Source: a virus | Length of the DNA stretch: 64,000 bases | Strand: one strand, 5' to 3' | IMG/VR virus record: IMGVR_UViG_3300025853_000057 | Span: 1-64,000 of that record | Shown: in pieces, positions 1 through 8,408 of the stretch | Layout of the letters: each line of letters begins with the position of its first letter | Position numbering within the stretch: the first letter of the stretch is position 1 | Translations under genes and position numbers: made by a program | Notes under the pieces: generated by a model | The model's database searches: none | What the model saw: the letters and a program-made list of their open reading frames with translations, nothing else | What the model was told of the DNA's origin: nothing

Positions 1-264
1 GATTGGGTAGCTTTCTGTTGGCTATTTGGTAAAATGAATAACTTGCCAAATGGTTTTCCGAAGTATTGCCGAGATTTAAAGCAGATGTTTGACGAAAAGG
101 TCAGCGTATATGAGGATAGGTTTATGAATGGCAATGAAGATTTTGAAACAAGGATGTCTTATGTTATGAACAAAGACAACTACCCCAAACAAATAAACGA
201 ACACAACGCCATAGCTGATGCACGGTGGAACAAAGAACTCCATGAGTTTATTCAATCATTATAA
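1..264 (+). CDS. 3'-5' exonuclease (RNase T/DEDD-like), 5' end cut by window
   Basis: The reading frame is open from base 1, so the first ATG at 34 is internal and the true start lies upstream. The visible 87 residues begin DWVAFCWLFGKM and continue LPNGFPKYCRDLKQMFDE. They end with HNAIADARWNKELHEFI, which has the HxAxxDA pattern of the third exonuclease motif of phage and bacterial DEDD exonucleases (the Rv2179c-like exoribonuclease type). The DEDD acidic residues of motifs one and two would lie outside the window. The likely role is trimming of RNA or DNA 3' ends during phage takeover. The family call rests on motif recognition only; the exact substrate is unknown. Confidence 0.7.
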   Translation, partial: DWVAFCWLFGKMNNLPNGFPKYCRDLKQMFDEKVSVYEDRFMNGNEDFETRMSYVMNKDNYPKQINEHNAIADARWNKELHEFIQSL

Positions 265-276
265 AACTTTTAAATT

Positions 277-654
277 ATGGAAGATACTTTAGTAACATTT
301 GAAACGGCTAAATTAGCTAAAGAGAAGGGGTTTACTTTAGTATGTAGGATGCAATACACAGATTTTAATGGGGTAATAAAGTTACAAAATCATATAGATG
401 TTGATGATAATATGTTTCCTTATGCATCAACACAATCATTACTTCAAAAATGGTTGAGAGAAGAACATAATATTCATGTATCAGCTTTTCCAGTATTTTC
501 TAATAAGTATTTTCCAACTGTTAGAAAATTTTTTGAAGACAAAGAATATAAAACAATTTTAGGTGCACCTTATGAACCAGGTTATTCAGAAAAAACATAT
601 GAAGAAGCATTAGAAAAAGGATTACAAGAAGGATTAAAACTGATTAAAATATAA
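277..654 (+). CDS. Hypothetical phage protein, 125 aa
   Basis: The 125-residue product starts at ATG 277 behind an A/T-rich leader (TTTTAAATT). No catalytic motif is visible. It contains the stretch YASTQSLLQKWLREEHNIHV, of a kind I associate with small uncharacterised proteins in many phages, followed by a C-terminal helical acidic/lysine segment. No signal peptide or membrane segment is seen. It sits between the exonuclease and the split dNMP kinase, so it probably belongs to the nucleotide-metabolism set. No function is assigned. Confidence 0.75.
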   Translation: MEDTLVTFETAKLAKEKGFTLVCRMQYTDFNGVIKLQNHIDVDDNMFPYASTQSLLQKWLREEHNIHVSAFPVFSNKYFPTVRKFFEDKEYKTILGAPYEPGYSEKTYEEALEKGLQEGLKLIKI

Positions 655-659
655 AAACA

Positions 660-707
660 ATGGGCAATAATTTAATAGCAATTTCTGGGAAAATCAACTC
701 AGGTTGA
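660..707 (+). pseudogene. Orphan 5' fragment of a dNMP kinase gene, cut at the P-loop
   Basis: ATG at 660 opens a 15-codon frame, MGNNLIAISGKINSG, that ends at TGA 705-707. The peptide matches the start of the intact kinase downstream (MILGISGRINSGKDT, from 1430) through the P-loop glycine, and stops just before the expected Lys. The two copies encode the same pattern with different codons, so this is not a recent exact duplication. It reads as the original or donor-derived 5' end of the kinase gene, severed by arrival of the homing endonuclease that starts 22 bases further on. Confidence 0.75.
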
Positions 708-728
708 ATTATTTTTTGTATTTGTAAG

Positions 729-1433
729 ATGAAAAGTACATTTATATACTGTTTAGTTGATCCAAGGGATAATCAAGTTAGATACATTGGAAAATCAAAT
801 AATCCTAAACAACGATTAAAAAACCATTGTAATCCAGCAAGATATAGACCTACTTATAAGTTTAATTGGATAAACCTTTTAAGAAAATTAAATTTAAAGC
901 CAGAATTATTTATTGTTGATGAAGTAGATATTGATGAATGGAAATTTTGGGAACAATATTGGATAGAACAGTTTACTTCTTGGGGATTTAATTTAGTTAA
1001 TTATTGCAAAGGAGGTGAAGGATTATCTTTTGGTAATCAAACAAGTTTTAAAAAAGGTAGTAAACCTTGGAATAAAAATATTATTAAAAAAAGAAATTGT
1101 ATAGTGTGTAAAAAAATTTTTATTCCTGTTTGTAATACATCTAATCAAAAATCTTGTTCTTATAAATGTGCCGCTTCAATCAGAAAGAGTGATACACAAT
1201 ATAGTAAAAATCACACTCCTTGGAATAAAGGATTAAAAGGTAAAAAATTAAAACCAGATAAAAATGTTTATCAATTTAATAAAGAAAAAACTATTATGAT
1301 TAAAAAATGGAACACTGCTAAAGAAGCAGGAGAAGCTCTTTCTATAAATATAGCTGGAATAGGGCAGTGTGCAAGAGGTAATTCAAAATCTTGTGGGGGT
1401 TATTATTGGAGTTATAAAAATATATTATTATGA
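729..1433 (+). CDS. GIY-YIG homing endonuclease with NUMOD DNA-binding modules
   Basis: This is a mobile-intron/free-standing type endonuclease that cuts an allele lacking it and spreads by gene conversion. The N-terminus carries the GIY-YIG signature as IYCLVDP at residues 6-12 and RYIGKS at 18-23, with Arg29 and His33. Two NUMOD3-like repeats follow (SKPWNKN and HTPWNKGLKGKK) around a four-Cys putative zinc knuckle (CIVC and a later C-x3-C, about residues 125-148). The C-terminus, VYQFNKEKT to GGYYWSYK, is NUMOD1-like. The gene sits between two copies of the dNMP kinase 5' end, and its TGA overlaps the kinase ATG (ATGA). Its codon use is richer in plain A/T than that of neighbours, which supports transfer. 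Confidence 0.9.
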   Translation: MKSTFIYCLVDPRDNQVRYIGKSNNPKQRLKNHCNPARYRPTYKFNWINLLRKLNLKPELFIVDEVDIDEWKFWEQYWIEQFTSWGFNLVNYCKGGEGLSFGNQTSFKKGSKPWNKNIIKKRNCIVCKKIFIPVCNTSNQKSCSYKCAASIRKSDTQYSKNHTPWNKGLKGKKLKPDKNVYQFNKEKTIMIKKWNTAKEAGEALSINIAGIGQCARGNSKSCGGYYWSYKNILL

Positions 1434-2266
1434 TTTTGGGTATATCAGGACGCATAAATAGTGGAAAAGACACTGTAGGTAAGATAATTCAGTATTTAAC
1501 AACAGTAGATAATCCTACATTTGAAGAATTTAAGAGAAGGCATTTAGATTCTAATCAACACTTAGTTAATCCTAATTGGCAAATCAAAAAGTTCGCAGGT
1601 AAACTTAAAGATATAGTCTGTATTCTTTTAGGATGTACTAGAGAACAACTTGAAGATGAAGAATTTAAAAATAAAGAATTAGGAGAAGAGTGGTGGTATT
1701 ACGGTTTTGATGGAGGAATTATGATTCCTTATTTAAATAATGGTTATAAAAAAGGAGAAGAACCTTTAAAGTACCTAATTAAACTTACTCCTAGAAAACT
1801 TCTTCAACTTTTAGGTACTGAATGTGGTAGAAACATTATTCATCCTAATATTTGGGTTAATGCTTTGTTTGCTGATTATGATACAACAAGTTCTTGTAAA
1901 TTTTATCATACACGAACTAAATGTATGTGTTATAGGGAGTCAGATGACAGTACTTTATGTGAGTCAGATACTCCCAACTGGATTATTACAGATATGAGAT
2001 TTCCTAATGAATTTCAAGCTGTAAAAAACAGAGGTGGAATTACTATTAGGGTTAATAGACCTAAGTATGCTTATGAATCAGATTTACCTGAAAAAAGTAG
2101 CCCTCTTCAACATGCTGAAAGAGGCAAAGAACTACACAATCATCCTTCTGAAACAGCTTTAGATAATGCTGAGTTTGACTTTGTTATAGACAATAACAAA
2201 GACATCGAACACTTAGTAAATGAAGTAAAAAGTGTTCTAGAAAAATTAAATCTTTTAAACCCTTAA
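1430..2266 (+). CDS. Deoxynucleoside monophosphate kinase
   Basis: The 278-residue protein resembles T4 gp1-type dNMP kinases, which phosphorylate dNMPs to dNDPs for phage DNA synthesis. The P-loop is GRINSGKDT at residues 7-15. Further family stretches are LLQLLGTECGR, HPNIWVNALF and NWIITDMRFPNEFQAVK. A Cys-rich insertion (CKFYHTRTKCMC) precedes the last of these. The current start overlaps the stop of the homing endonuclease, so translation is probably coupled to it. The 5' end is a replacement for the severed fragment at 660-707. The P-loop is intact, so the enzyme should be active. Confidence 0.88.
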   Translation: MILGISGRINSGKDTVGKIIQYLTTVDNPTFEEFKRRHLDSNQHLVNPNWQIKKFAGKLKDIVCILLGCTREQLEDEEFKNKELGEEWWYYGFDGGIMIPYLNNGYKKGEEPLKYLIKLTPRKLLQLLGTECGRNIIHPNIWVNALFADYDTTSSCKFYHTRTKCMCYRESDDSTLCESDTPNWIITDMRFPNEFQAVKNRGGITIRVNRPKYAYESDLPEKSSPLQHAERGKELHNHPSETALDNAEFDFVIDNNKDIEHLVNEVKSVLEKLNLLNP

Positions 2267-2276
2267 ACACATAAAA

Positions 2277-2726
2277 ATGGCAAAATTAACAAAGGCAGAA
2301 ATTAATGCTATTGTAGAAGAAATCTGCACTAGACTTAGAAAGAGGAATAGTGAAATACAAGATGAAAATCTTGGTATTTATAAAGAATCTGAAGAATGTG
2401 CAAACTTGCAAGAATCAGTACAAATGTACAATGATTATATAAATTTAGCTTTAAGTCATAGAGAAGCTATAGAAAAAATTATACAGCTTAATAACTATTT
2501 TTACAAAATGCCAAATAACTATTTTTACAAAATGCCAACTACATTAAATTTAGATAAAATAGTATTAGAAGCAGCTTCAGAAGCAGAAGGGCCACAGTAT
2601 ACAAAATCTGTACTTGTAAAGTCAAAAGACATAGAAAATAAAGTAGTATTAGCTAATCTGGAGACTAATGGTAAGTTTGATGTAAACAGTATAATCACTC
2701 AAATTATTAATGAAATTGATAATTAA
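2277..2726 (+). CDS. Hypothetical protein with 8-residue tandem repeat
   Basis: The 149-residue protein is mostly helical in appearance and has an N-terminal KAEINAIVEEICTRLRKR segment. Near the middle it holds a perfect duplication of NNYFYKMP, encoded by a 24-base tandem repeat (2490-2537). No known domain, signal peptide or membrane segment is recognised. It lies 10 bases after the dNMP kinase behind an ACACATAAAA leader and is likely co-transcribed with it. The function is unknown. Confidence 0.75.
   Translation: MAKLTKAEINAIVEEICTRLRKRNSEIQDENLGIYKESEECANLQESVQMYNDYINLALSHREAIEKIIQLNNYFYKMPNNYFYKMPTTLNLDKIVLEAASEAEGPQYTKSVLVKSKDIENKVVLANLETNGKFDVNSIITQIINEIDN
2490..2537 (+). repeat. Perfect 24-bp tandem duplication inside a CDS
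   Basis: Two adjacent identical copies, 2490-2513 and 2514-2537, each encode NNYFYKMP in frame. Perfect identity at the DNA level implies a recent slippage or recombination event. Confidence 0.95.
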
Positions 2727-2728
2727 TT

Positions 2729-3094
2729 ATGGAAGTAAATCAAAAATCTGTAAAGAAAAAGCTTAAACAAGCTAATAAAATCTATAACTATCTTTCTACT
2801 AATAAAATTAGGAGACAGGATGAAATTTATAGGAACCTAAAAATAGATAGCAGGTTTGTATCGTGGTTAGCTCAAAATAAAATAATCTATAAGCGTGGTG
2901 ATCACTATGTTTGGAATAGTAAATTAAAACCTAATGCTAAAATGATAGAAACTTTTCAAATCTATTATTTAAAGCTTATAAGAAGCTATGATAAACCTCA
3001 GTCTTCTAAAAATAAAAAGGTAAGTAATACATCCTCTGTTAGAACATTTTCTATTTTATGGGGATTATTTAAATTTGAACTTAAGATGAAGTGA
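2729..3094 (+). CDS. Hypothetical basic protein, possible winged helix
   Basis: The 121-residue, lysine-rich product starts at ATG 2729 behind a TTAATT leader. Residues about 18-62 (YNYLSTNKIRRQDEIYRNL, then FVSWLAQNKIIYKRGDHYVW) have the helix-turn-helix then beta-hairpin look of a winged-helix DNA-binding domain, but this is a weak pattern call. The C-terminus is basic and Ser-rich. Its stop overlaps the GTG start of the next gene (GTGA), suggesting coupled translation. A DNA-binding or regulatory role would fit its place ahead of the DnaA-like and polymerase genes. Confidence 0.7.
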   Translation: MEVNQKSVKKKLKQANKIYNYLSTNKIRRQDEIYRNLKIDSRFVSWLAQNKIIYKRGDHYVWNSKLKPNAKMIETFQIYYLKLIRSYDKPQSSKNKKVSNTSSVRTFSILWGLFKFELKMK

Positions 3095-3420
3095 AACCTA
3101 TAGTGAACGCATGGATTATTCCAGGATTAGAAGAAACCAGAGAAGACTATTTATTTAGGATAATCTGCAATCACTACAAAACATCTATAGAAGCTGTAAA
3201 CAGTAGTTCTAGAAGGAGTGAAATAATTTTAGCAAAGCAGGCTATCTTATACTACTTAAATAAATATTTAAAGTACCATGAGAGAAGCCTAGCTAAAAAG
3301 TTTCACATAAATAGAACTACTGTTTTACATCATTTTAGAAGGTATCAAGGTGTTTTAGATTTAAATCAATTTAAAGCTAAAGACCTAGATGAAAAAATAA
3401 AAAACATTTGTGAATTATGA
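3091..3420 (+). CDS. DnaA domain IV-like helix-turn-helix protein
   Basis: The 109-residue protein starts with GTG at 3091, overlapping the previous stop. Residues 47-85 (LAKQAILYYLNKYLKYHERS to INRTTVLHHFRRYQ) resemble the C-terminal DNA-binding domain of DnaA, including the basic loop and the T-V-x-H-x-x-R type recognition helix. There is no AAA+ domain, so it is not a full initiator. It lies directly upstream of DNA polymerase with a 4-base overlap. Origin recognition or repression are reasonable inferred roles; neither is shown by the sequence. Confidence 0.7.
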   Translation: MKPIVNAWIIPGLEETREDYLFRIICNHYKTSIEAVNSSSRRSEIILAKQAILYYLNKYLKYHERSLAKKFHINRTTVLHHFRRYQGVLDLNQFKAKDLDEKIKNICEL

Positions 3421-5291
3421 TATATTTTATAGGAGCTACTCCTTTAATAGAAAGTAGTGTTTGTACGCCTTCATCAATAGATACCTTAGTTGAATGGTGT
3501 AAGCATAACAAAGTTAGAAGTATAGACACAGAAACTATAGGTACTTGTTGGGAAGGTTATATTTATACTTTTCAAATAGGTAATGCAGATACTCAGTTTG
3601 TAATTGATGCTACACATGTAGATATTTCCCAAATTAAGAACATTTTAGAGGACCCTGAAGCTATTAATATCTTACAAAATGGTAAGTACGATGATAAGTT
3701 CTTATTTGCTAAAGGAATTAAACTAGGCTATATCTATGATACTTTCTTAGCAGAATGCATATTGACTACAGGATTAGAAAATAGACAGCTTAGGCTAGAC
3801 CATATTGTTACTAAGTATTGTGGAGATAAATATACATTAGACAAATCTATTAGAGGCAAAATTAACTGGGCTGGCTTAACAGATGAAGTAATTCAGTATG
3901 CTGCACATGATGTTATAGCTCTAGAGGAAGTAATGAATAAGCAGATAGAGGAGCTTAAAAAGTTAGATTTAATGTCTGTAGCAGAGCTAGAATTTAAGTG
4001 TTCTAGGGTATTTGCAGAAATGGAATACAGAGGAATGCTTCTAGATGTAAATAAGTGGATTACACAGGCTAATAGAAGAGAACAGGAAGCTTACAAGTAT
4101 AAAGATGTCTTAGACAATTATGTTAAAGAAGAATGGTCTAATAATGGTAAATTTGATAGGTTTATAGACAAACAGCTAAAACTGTTTGATGAAAACTTTG
4201 AAACTACTATAAACTGGTCCTCTTCTGCCCAAGTATTAAGTATTTTAAAAGAAGCTGGTCTTAGAACTGATTCTGTTAATGAAAAAATCATAGAAAAGTA
4301 TAAGGCTAAGATACCTTTAGTAGGTTTATACCTTGATTTTAAGGAAAATCAAACAGCTATTAGCAAGTTTGGTAAAGATTACTTAAAATGGGTTAATCCT
4401 AAGACAAGAGCTGTACATACTTCTTATTGGCAAATACTAGCTACTGGTAGAGTCTCTTCAGGTATGAAAGATGAAGCCCCTAATATGCAGCAATTGCCAG
4501 CTTCTAATGAAGTTAGAAATTGTTTTGTAGCTAGGCCAGGATATTCTTTTGTAGACTGTGACTACTCTGCTATGGAATTAGTGATAGCAGGATATGTGAG
4601 TAAAGAGGATTCTTGGATGGAAGCTTTTAATAATGGCTATGACTTACACTCTGTAGTAGCAGAAGCTGTTTACAAAGATAAATGGAAAGAAGCTACAGAA
4701 GAAGGCTGCATATATCAAGAATGTAAGCAGAAGTGTGAATGTAAAGGTCATAAAGGTATGAGGACTAAAATCAAAACACTCAACTACTTAGCATTATATG
4801 GTGGTGGTCCCCAAAAGCTTAGTGATTCCATTAACATCCCTCTGTCAGAAGCTAAAGGTATCATATCTAGTTACTTCAAAGGATTGCCTAAGCTTACAGG
4901 TTTTCTTAACATGTTAAAGGTATATGGAAGAGAAAATCTAATGATAAGAACTAAGCCTCCATACAGGAGAATAAGGTTCTTTGAAAATCCTTATGATGAC
5001 CCTGCAACTAATGCTAAAATTGAAAGGCAAAGTGGAAACACTTATATCCAAGGTACAGGAGCTAATATAACAAAGCTTTCCATGATTAAAATGGATGAAA
5101 TGAGACAAAAGCTTGGATTAGATGTACACTTTGTTATGCAATTGCATGATGCAGTAGTCTGTGAAGTTAAGGATGAGCAAGCACAACAATGGCTGGAAAT
5201 TCAAAAACAATGTATGATAGAAGCCTTTGAAGAAGTGATAGGATTTCCTATTGGAGTAGATGGCTATGTAGAAAAATTCTGGAAAAAATAA
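3417..5291 (+). CDS. Family A DNA polymerase with 3'-5' exonuclease domain
   Basis: The 624-residue replicative polymerase has a proofreading domain with ExoI DTET (residues 37-40), ExoII NGKYDDKF (88-95) and ExoIII YAAHD (161-165). Polymerase motif A is DCDYSAMEL (380-388), motif B is the stretch RTKIKTLNYLALYGG (449-463) and motif C is QLHDAVVCEV (575-584) with His577, Asp578 and Glu583. Between motifs A and B lies a Cys/His cluster (C431, C436, C440, C442, H445) that looks like a small zinc knuckle. Family A polymerases are one of the two polymerase types known in crAss-like phages. It overlaps the DnaA-like gene by 4 bases and is followed 3 bases later by the helicase gene. Confidence 0.95.
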   Translation: MIYFIGATPLIESSVCTPSSIDTLVEWCKHNKVRSIDTETIGTCWEGYIYTFQIGNADTQFVIDATHVDISQIKNILEDPEAINILQNGKYDDKFLFAKGIKLGYIYDTFLAECILTTGLENRQLRLDHIVTKYCGDKYTLDKSIRGKINWAGLTDEVIQYAAHDVIALEEVMNKQIEELKKLDLMSVAELEFKCSRVFAEMEYRGMLLDVNKWITQANRREQEAYKYKDVLDNYVKEEWSNNGKFDRFIDKQLKLFDENFETTINWSSSAQVLSILKEAGLRTDSVNEKIIEKYKAKIPLVGLYLDFKENQTAISKFGKDYLKWVNPKTRAVHTSYWQILATGRVSSGMKDEAPNMQQLPASNEVRNCFVARPGYSFVDCDYSAMELVIAGYVSKEDSWMEAFNNGYDLHSVVAEAVYKDKWKEATEEGCIYQECKQKCECKGHKGMRTKIKTLNYLALYGGGPQKLSDSINIPLSEAKGIISSYFKGLPKLTGFLNMLKVYGRENLMIRTKPPYRRIRFFENPYDDPATNAKIERQSGNTYIQGTGANITKLSMIKMDEMRQKLGLDVHFVMQLHDAVVCEVKDEQAQQWLEIQKQCMIEAFEEVIGFPIGVDGYVEKFWKK

Positions 5292-5294
5292 ATT

Positions 5295-6455
5295 ATGGAA
5301 ATTAATGCAAAAAGAGATGAAATACAAAAACTAGCAGTTCAGGGTTTTAAAGAATGTGGAGAAGGAATTCTGCATATAGCTATGGGAGTAGGTAAAACTA
5401 AAATTGGTATTGATATATCTAAAGAGTATCAAAAAGTTTTAGTTGTAGCCCCTTATGTAGCTTTACTAGAATCTTGGAAAGAAGAATTTAAGAAGTGGAA
5501 AGTCTCAGATAGCAATGTGACTTATACTACAACAGCTTCTCTCAAGAAATATAAGGATTTAGAATTTGATTTAGTTGTACTAGATGAGATTCATTTATTC
5601 TCCTTTAATCAATTAGAGAAGATACCTAAAGGTAAAAGACTAGGGTTATCAGGTACTATTAGCTTAGATACTGCTAAATTTATTAAAGAGACTATAGGTC
5701 TATCAGTTATTTTTAACTATAGTCTAGAAGCTGCTATTAGAGATAATGTAATTGCAGATTACAGAATTAAAATAGTAGATGTTTTCTTAGATGATACTGA
5801 GAAATACATACAAGCTGGTACTAAGAAAAAGCCCTTTTTAACTACAGAGAAAAAGCAGTATGACTACCTTACTTCTATTTTTAATAAGCTCAAATTTGCT
5901 GAATGGAATAGTGTAGGTGAAGAAGCTAAAAAATTAAAACTTGCTAAAATGCAAATAGCTTCTAAAAGGTCTAAGCTTATATATTCTTGTAAGAGTAAGC
6001 TTAAAGCTGCTAAAGAAGTTATTGAGAAGTTTAATGATGATAGAATTCTTATCTTTAGTACACTAACAGAATCTGCTAATTACTTATGTGAATTTACTCA
6101 TCATTCTAAGTCTAAAGTATCTTATTTAGACAGTTTTTCTGAAGGAGAAATAGATAAGCTTGCTGTAGTAAATATGGCTAATGTAGGTCTTAACATTAAA
6201 CCTCTGCATAAAGCTGTAGTTCATCAGTTTCAAAGCTCTCCAGAAACTGCTAAACAAAGAATAGGCAGACTTCTTAGATTAGAATATAATAACCCTGGAA
6301 AAGTAGGAGAAGTATGGATTATTAGGGCTATGAATACTGTTGATGAACAATGGGTAAAAAGTGCTTTGGTAGATGTACCTTCTTCTAAGATACAGTATAT
6401 TCACTACAATAATTTAAAACATTATGGTAATAACCAAGCTTCAGCAGAAAACTGA
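5295..6455 (+). CDS. SF2 DEXH-box helicase
   Basis: The 386-residue helicase has Walker A GVGKT (31-35), Walker B/motif II DEIH (97-100), motif III SGT (119-121) and motif VI QRIGRLLR (321-328). It is the compact two-RecA-domain form, without large accessory domains, similar to the SNF2/DEAD-type helicases encoded in crAss-like replication blocks. It probably unwinds branched DNA or displaces proteins during replication or recombination. It starts 3 bases after the polymerase stop, so the two are likely produced together. Confidence 0.88.
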   Translation: MEINAKRDEIQKLAVQGFKECGEGILHIAMGVGKTKIGIDISKEYQKVLVVAPYVALLESWKEEFKKWKVSDSNVTYTTTASLKKYKDLEFDLVVLDEIHLFSFNQLEKIPKGKRLGLSGTISLDTAKFIKETIGLSVIFNYSLEAAIRDNVIADYRIKIVDVFLDDTEKYIQAGTKKKPFLTTEKKQYDYLTSIFNKLKFAEWNSVGEEAKKLKLAKMQIASKRSKLIYSCKSKLKAAKEVIEKFNDDRILIFSTLTESANYLCEFTHHSKSKVSYLDSFSEGEIDKLAVVNMANVGLNIKPLHKAVVHQFQSSPETAKQRIGRLLRLEYNNPGKVGEVWIIRAMNTVDEQWVKSALVDVPSSKIQYIHYNNLKHYGNNQASAEN

Positions 6456-6678
6456 AGTTTTAACTGACAAAGAAGTTTTATTCTTTTATAAAATAGCCGA
6501 GCTTGAGCTTAACAAAGAAGCCTTAAATAAACCTGAGAAGTATGTAGAAGTTATAAATAAACTTGCACATCCTAAAACAACCAGTGTTAGCCAAGTCTTA
6601 GGAGTAATACCTAAGTTCATAGTCCAGCTTGAAAAAGAAGACTTCTATTTAACTTATAAACATTTAGGATTGATATGA
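6424..6678 (+). CDS. Hypothetical small protein, 84 aa
   Basis: The 84-residue frame begins at ATG 6424, inside the last 32 bases of the helicase gene, and ends with TGA overlapping the next ATG. It is helical and charged (VLTDKEVLFFYKIAELELNK), with no recognised domain. The start is uncertain, as no other ATG is available near the helicase stop. The overlaps on both sides support a real gene in a coupled operon. Confidence 0.6.
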   Translation: MVITKLQQKTEVLTDKEVLFFYKIAELELNKEALNKPEKYVEVINKLAHPKTTSVSQVLGVIPKFIVQLEKEDFYLTYKHLGLI

Positions 6679-6869
6679 AAGATGCGATTGGATTTGGAAT
6701 TTTTGTTATGATAATTATGGTAATTTATATCATACTTACCATACATTCTGTTCAAATTATAGATACAGGAGAAGAAATAAAAATTGTATGGGTACAGGAG
6801 TATGTAGATTCTGATTTAAAGCCTTATACAGTTATAAAAAGCATAGTTATATGGAAGAAAAAGAAGTAG
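6675..6869 (+). CDS. Small single-pass membrane protein
   Basis: The 64-residue protein has one hydrophobic segment (about residues 5-27, IGFGIFVMIIMVIYIILTIH). A short, mostly charged domain and a basic tail (WKKKK) follow. The ATG overlaps the previous TGA and the gene ends in TAG inside the next gene. The likely location is the inner membrane. The role is unknown; small early membrane proteins of phages often modulate the host envelope, but nothing specific is visible. Confidence 0.6.
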   Translation: MKDAIGFGIFVMIIMVIYIILTIHSVQIIDTGEEIKIVWVQEYVDSDLKPYTVIKSIVIWKKKK

Positions 6870-7303
6870 TAGAACTACTAAATAGTCTTCAACAGCAAAG
6901 TTTAATTAAAATACTAAACTGGCAAAACAAAGAGCTTATACTTTTACCTAAGCTTGTTAGTAAACTATCTAATCCTATTGCAGAATGGATAGATGACTAC
7001 AGAGCTTTATTTAAAGGTAAAAAGCCTGGTGCTATGGGTAGTAAAGAAGCTTGCATTAAGAAGATGGAAGAACTATTCATTAGAAGACCTGACTTAACTA
7101 AAGAAAAAGTAATGGCTGCTACACAAAATTATATAAATGCTGAGTCTTTGAATAGATGGAAATATATGATGCAAGCAGACTACTTTATCTCCAAAAATCA
7201 AGGTCACACTAAAGATGGTAAAATTTCCAAATTAGAGGCTTTTTGTGATGATTTAGAAGATACCTTAGATACTAACAATAATTCTTTTATGCATGATATT
7301 TAA
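6851..7303 (+). CDS. Hypothetical protein upstream of the replicative helicase
   Basis: The 150-residue, helix-rich protein has an N-terminal acidic helical part, the stretch WIDDYRALFKGKKPGAMGSK and an acidic C-terminus. It overlaps the downstream DnaB-like helicase by 11 bases, which suggests a partner such as a loader or helicase accessory factor. That is inference from position; no AAA+ motif or known loader signature is present. Confidence 0.7.
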   Translation: MEEKEVVELLNSLQQQSLIKILNWQNKELILLPKLVSKLSNPIAEWIDDYRALFKGKKPGAMGSKEACIKKMEELFIRRPDLTKEKVMAATQNYINAESLNRWKYMMQADYFISKNQGHTKDGKISKLEAFCDDLEDTLDTNNNSFMHDI

Positions 7304-8402
7304 TAGAGCTTTAGCCAAGATTAAAGACAACATGCATAATGAAATTAACTGTATACCTTGGGGATTAGAAAGATTTGAGAATGTTGTACCTGGTATTATG
7401 CAGAAAAAATATTATTTGGTAACTGCAAATTCAGGTGTAGGCAAAACTCAGTTTACAGATTCTTACTTTATGTATAGACCAGTAGACTTTATACTTAATA
7501 CTGAAACAGATATTAAGTTAAAAGTTTTCTACTATTCTCTAGAAATAGATAAAGAATCTAAAATTATACAGGGTATTGCTAAAAAGATTTATACGGATAA
7601 AGGTCTTGTTATACCCCATAACAAAATACTATCTATGAATAAACACAGAATATCTGAAGAGGAGTTTAAAATTATATCTGAAACTAAAGATTACTTTGAA
7701 AAACTCGAAGATTATGTGTATATTTATGATGATATAATTAATCCGTATGGTATTTTTAAACAGTTAGTTGACTATGCAAAAAGTCATGGTACTATACACA
7801 CTAAAAAAATCACTAAAAAAGTTAAGAATGAGGTTACTGGCGTAATTGAAGAAGAAGAAATAGAGATTTTTGATTACTATGAGCCTTTTAATCCTAAAGA
7901 ATATGTAATTATTATAGTAGACCACGCAGCACTACTAAATCCAGAGAAAGGTCTAAGCACTAAGCTCACCATAGAAAAACACAGTAATAATATGGTTAAG
8001 CTTAGAAATATGTTTGGATATATTCCTGTATTAGTACAACAGCAAGCTGCTGCTATGGAAGAACTAGATACTTATAAGGGTCAAACTTTAGAATCAAAAC
8101 TAATACCTAGTTTATATGGCCTAGGAGAGACTAAATTAACAGGTAGGGATTGTGATATAGCATTAGGTGTTTTTAGTCCAGCTAGGTATGAATTAGACTC
8201 TTTTAGAGGATATAACATTTCTCTCTTACAGGACAACTTTCGTTCTTTGCATGTATTAAAATATCGTAGTGGTTCCCCTAATGGTGTAGTAGGTTTATAT
8301 TTCAATGGCGCAGTTAATTATTTTGATGAGTTGCCAAAGCCTAAAACTCCTGAACTACAAGAGATATACAACTACATAAAAAGTAATAAACAAAATCAAT
8401 AA
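7293..8402 (+). CDS. DnaB-like replicative helicase (RecA-fold)
   Basis: The 369-residue protein has Walker A SGVGKT (47-52), the DnaB-type sheet segment VFYYSLEI (78-85) with the conserved Glu84, Walker B IIIVDHAALL (206-215) and a following LVQQQAA segment, all in DnaB/RepA-helicase order. It lacks the DnaB N-terminal primase-interacting domain, so it is a core-only form. A charged insertion (about residues 168-195, KKITKKVKNE and EEEEI) lies before Walker B. The expected role is unwinding at the phage replication fork with the primase encoded at 10067. Confidence 0.82.
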   Translation: MIFNRALAKIKDNMHNEINCIPWGLERFENVVPGIMQKKYYLVTANSGVGKTQFTDSYFMYRPVDFILNTETDIKLKVFYYSLEIDKESKIIQGIAKKIYTDKGLVIPHNKILSMNKHRISEEEFKIISETKDYFEKLEDYVYIYDDIINPYGIFKQLVDYAKSHGTIHTKKITKKVKNEVTGVIEEEEIEIFDYYEPFNPKEYVIIIVDHAALLNPEKGLSTKLTIEKHSNNMVKLRNMFGYIPVLVQQQAAAMEELDTYKGQTLESKLIPSLYGLGETKLTGRDCDIALGVFSPARYELDSFRGYNISLLQDNFRSLHVLKYRSGSPNGVVGLYFNGAVNYFDELPKPKTPELQEIYNYIKSNKQNQ

Positions 8403-8408
8403 TAATTT

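Noticed and set aside
660-1430. Group I intron or intein in the dNMP kinase
   Set aside because: Only 21 bases lie between the broken frame's stop and the endonuclease ATG, with no room for an intron core. The P-loop is duplicated rather than split, and the endonuclease is not in frame with the kinase.
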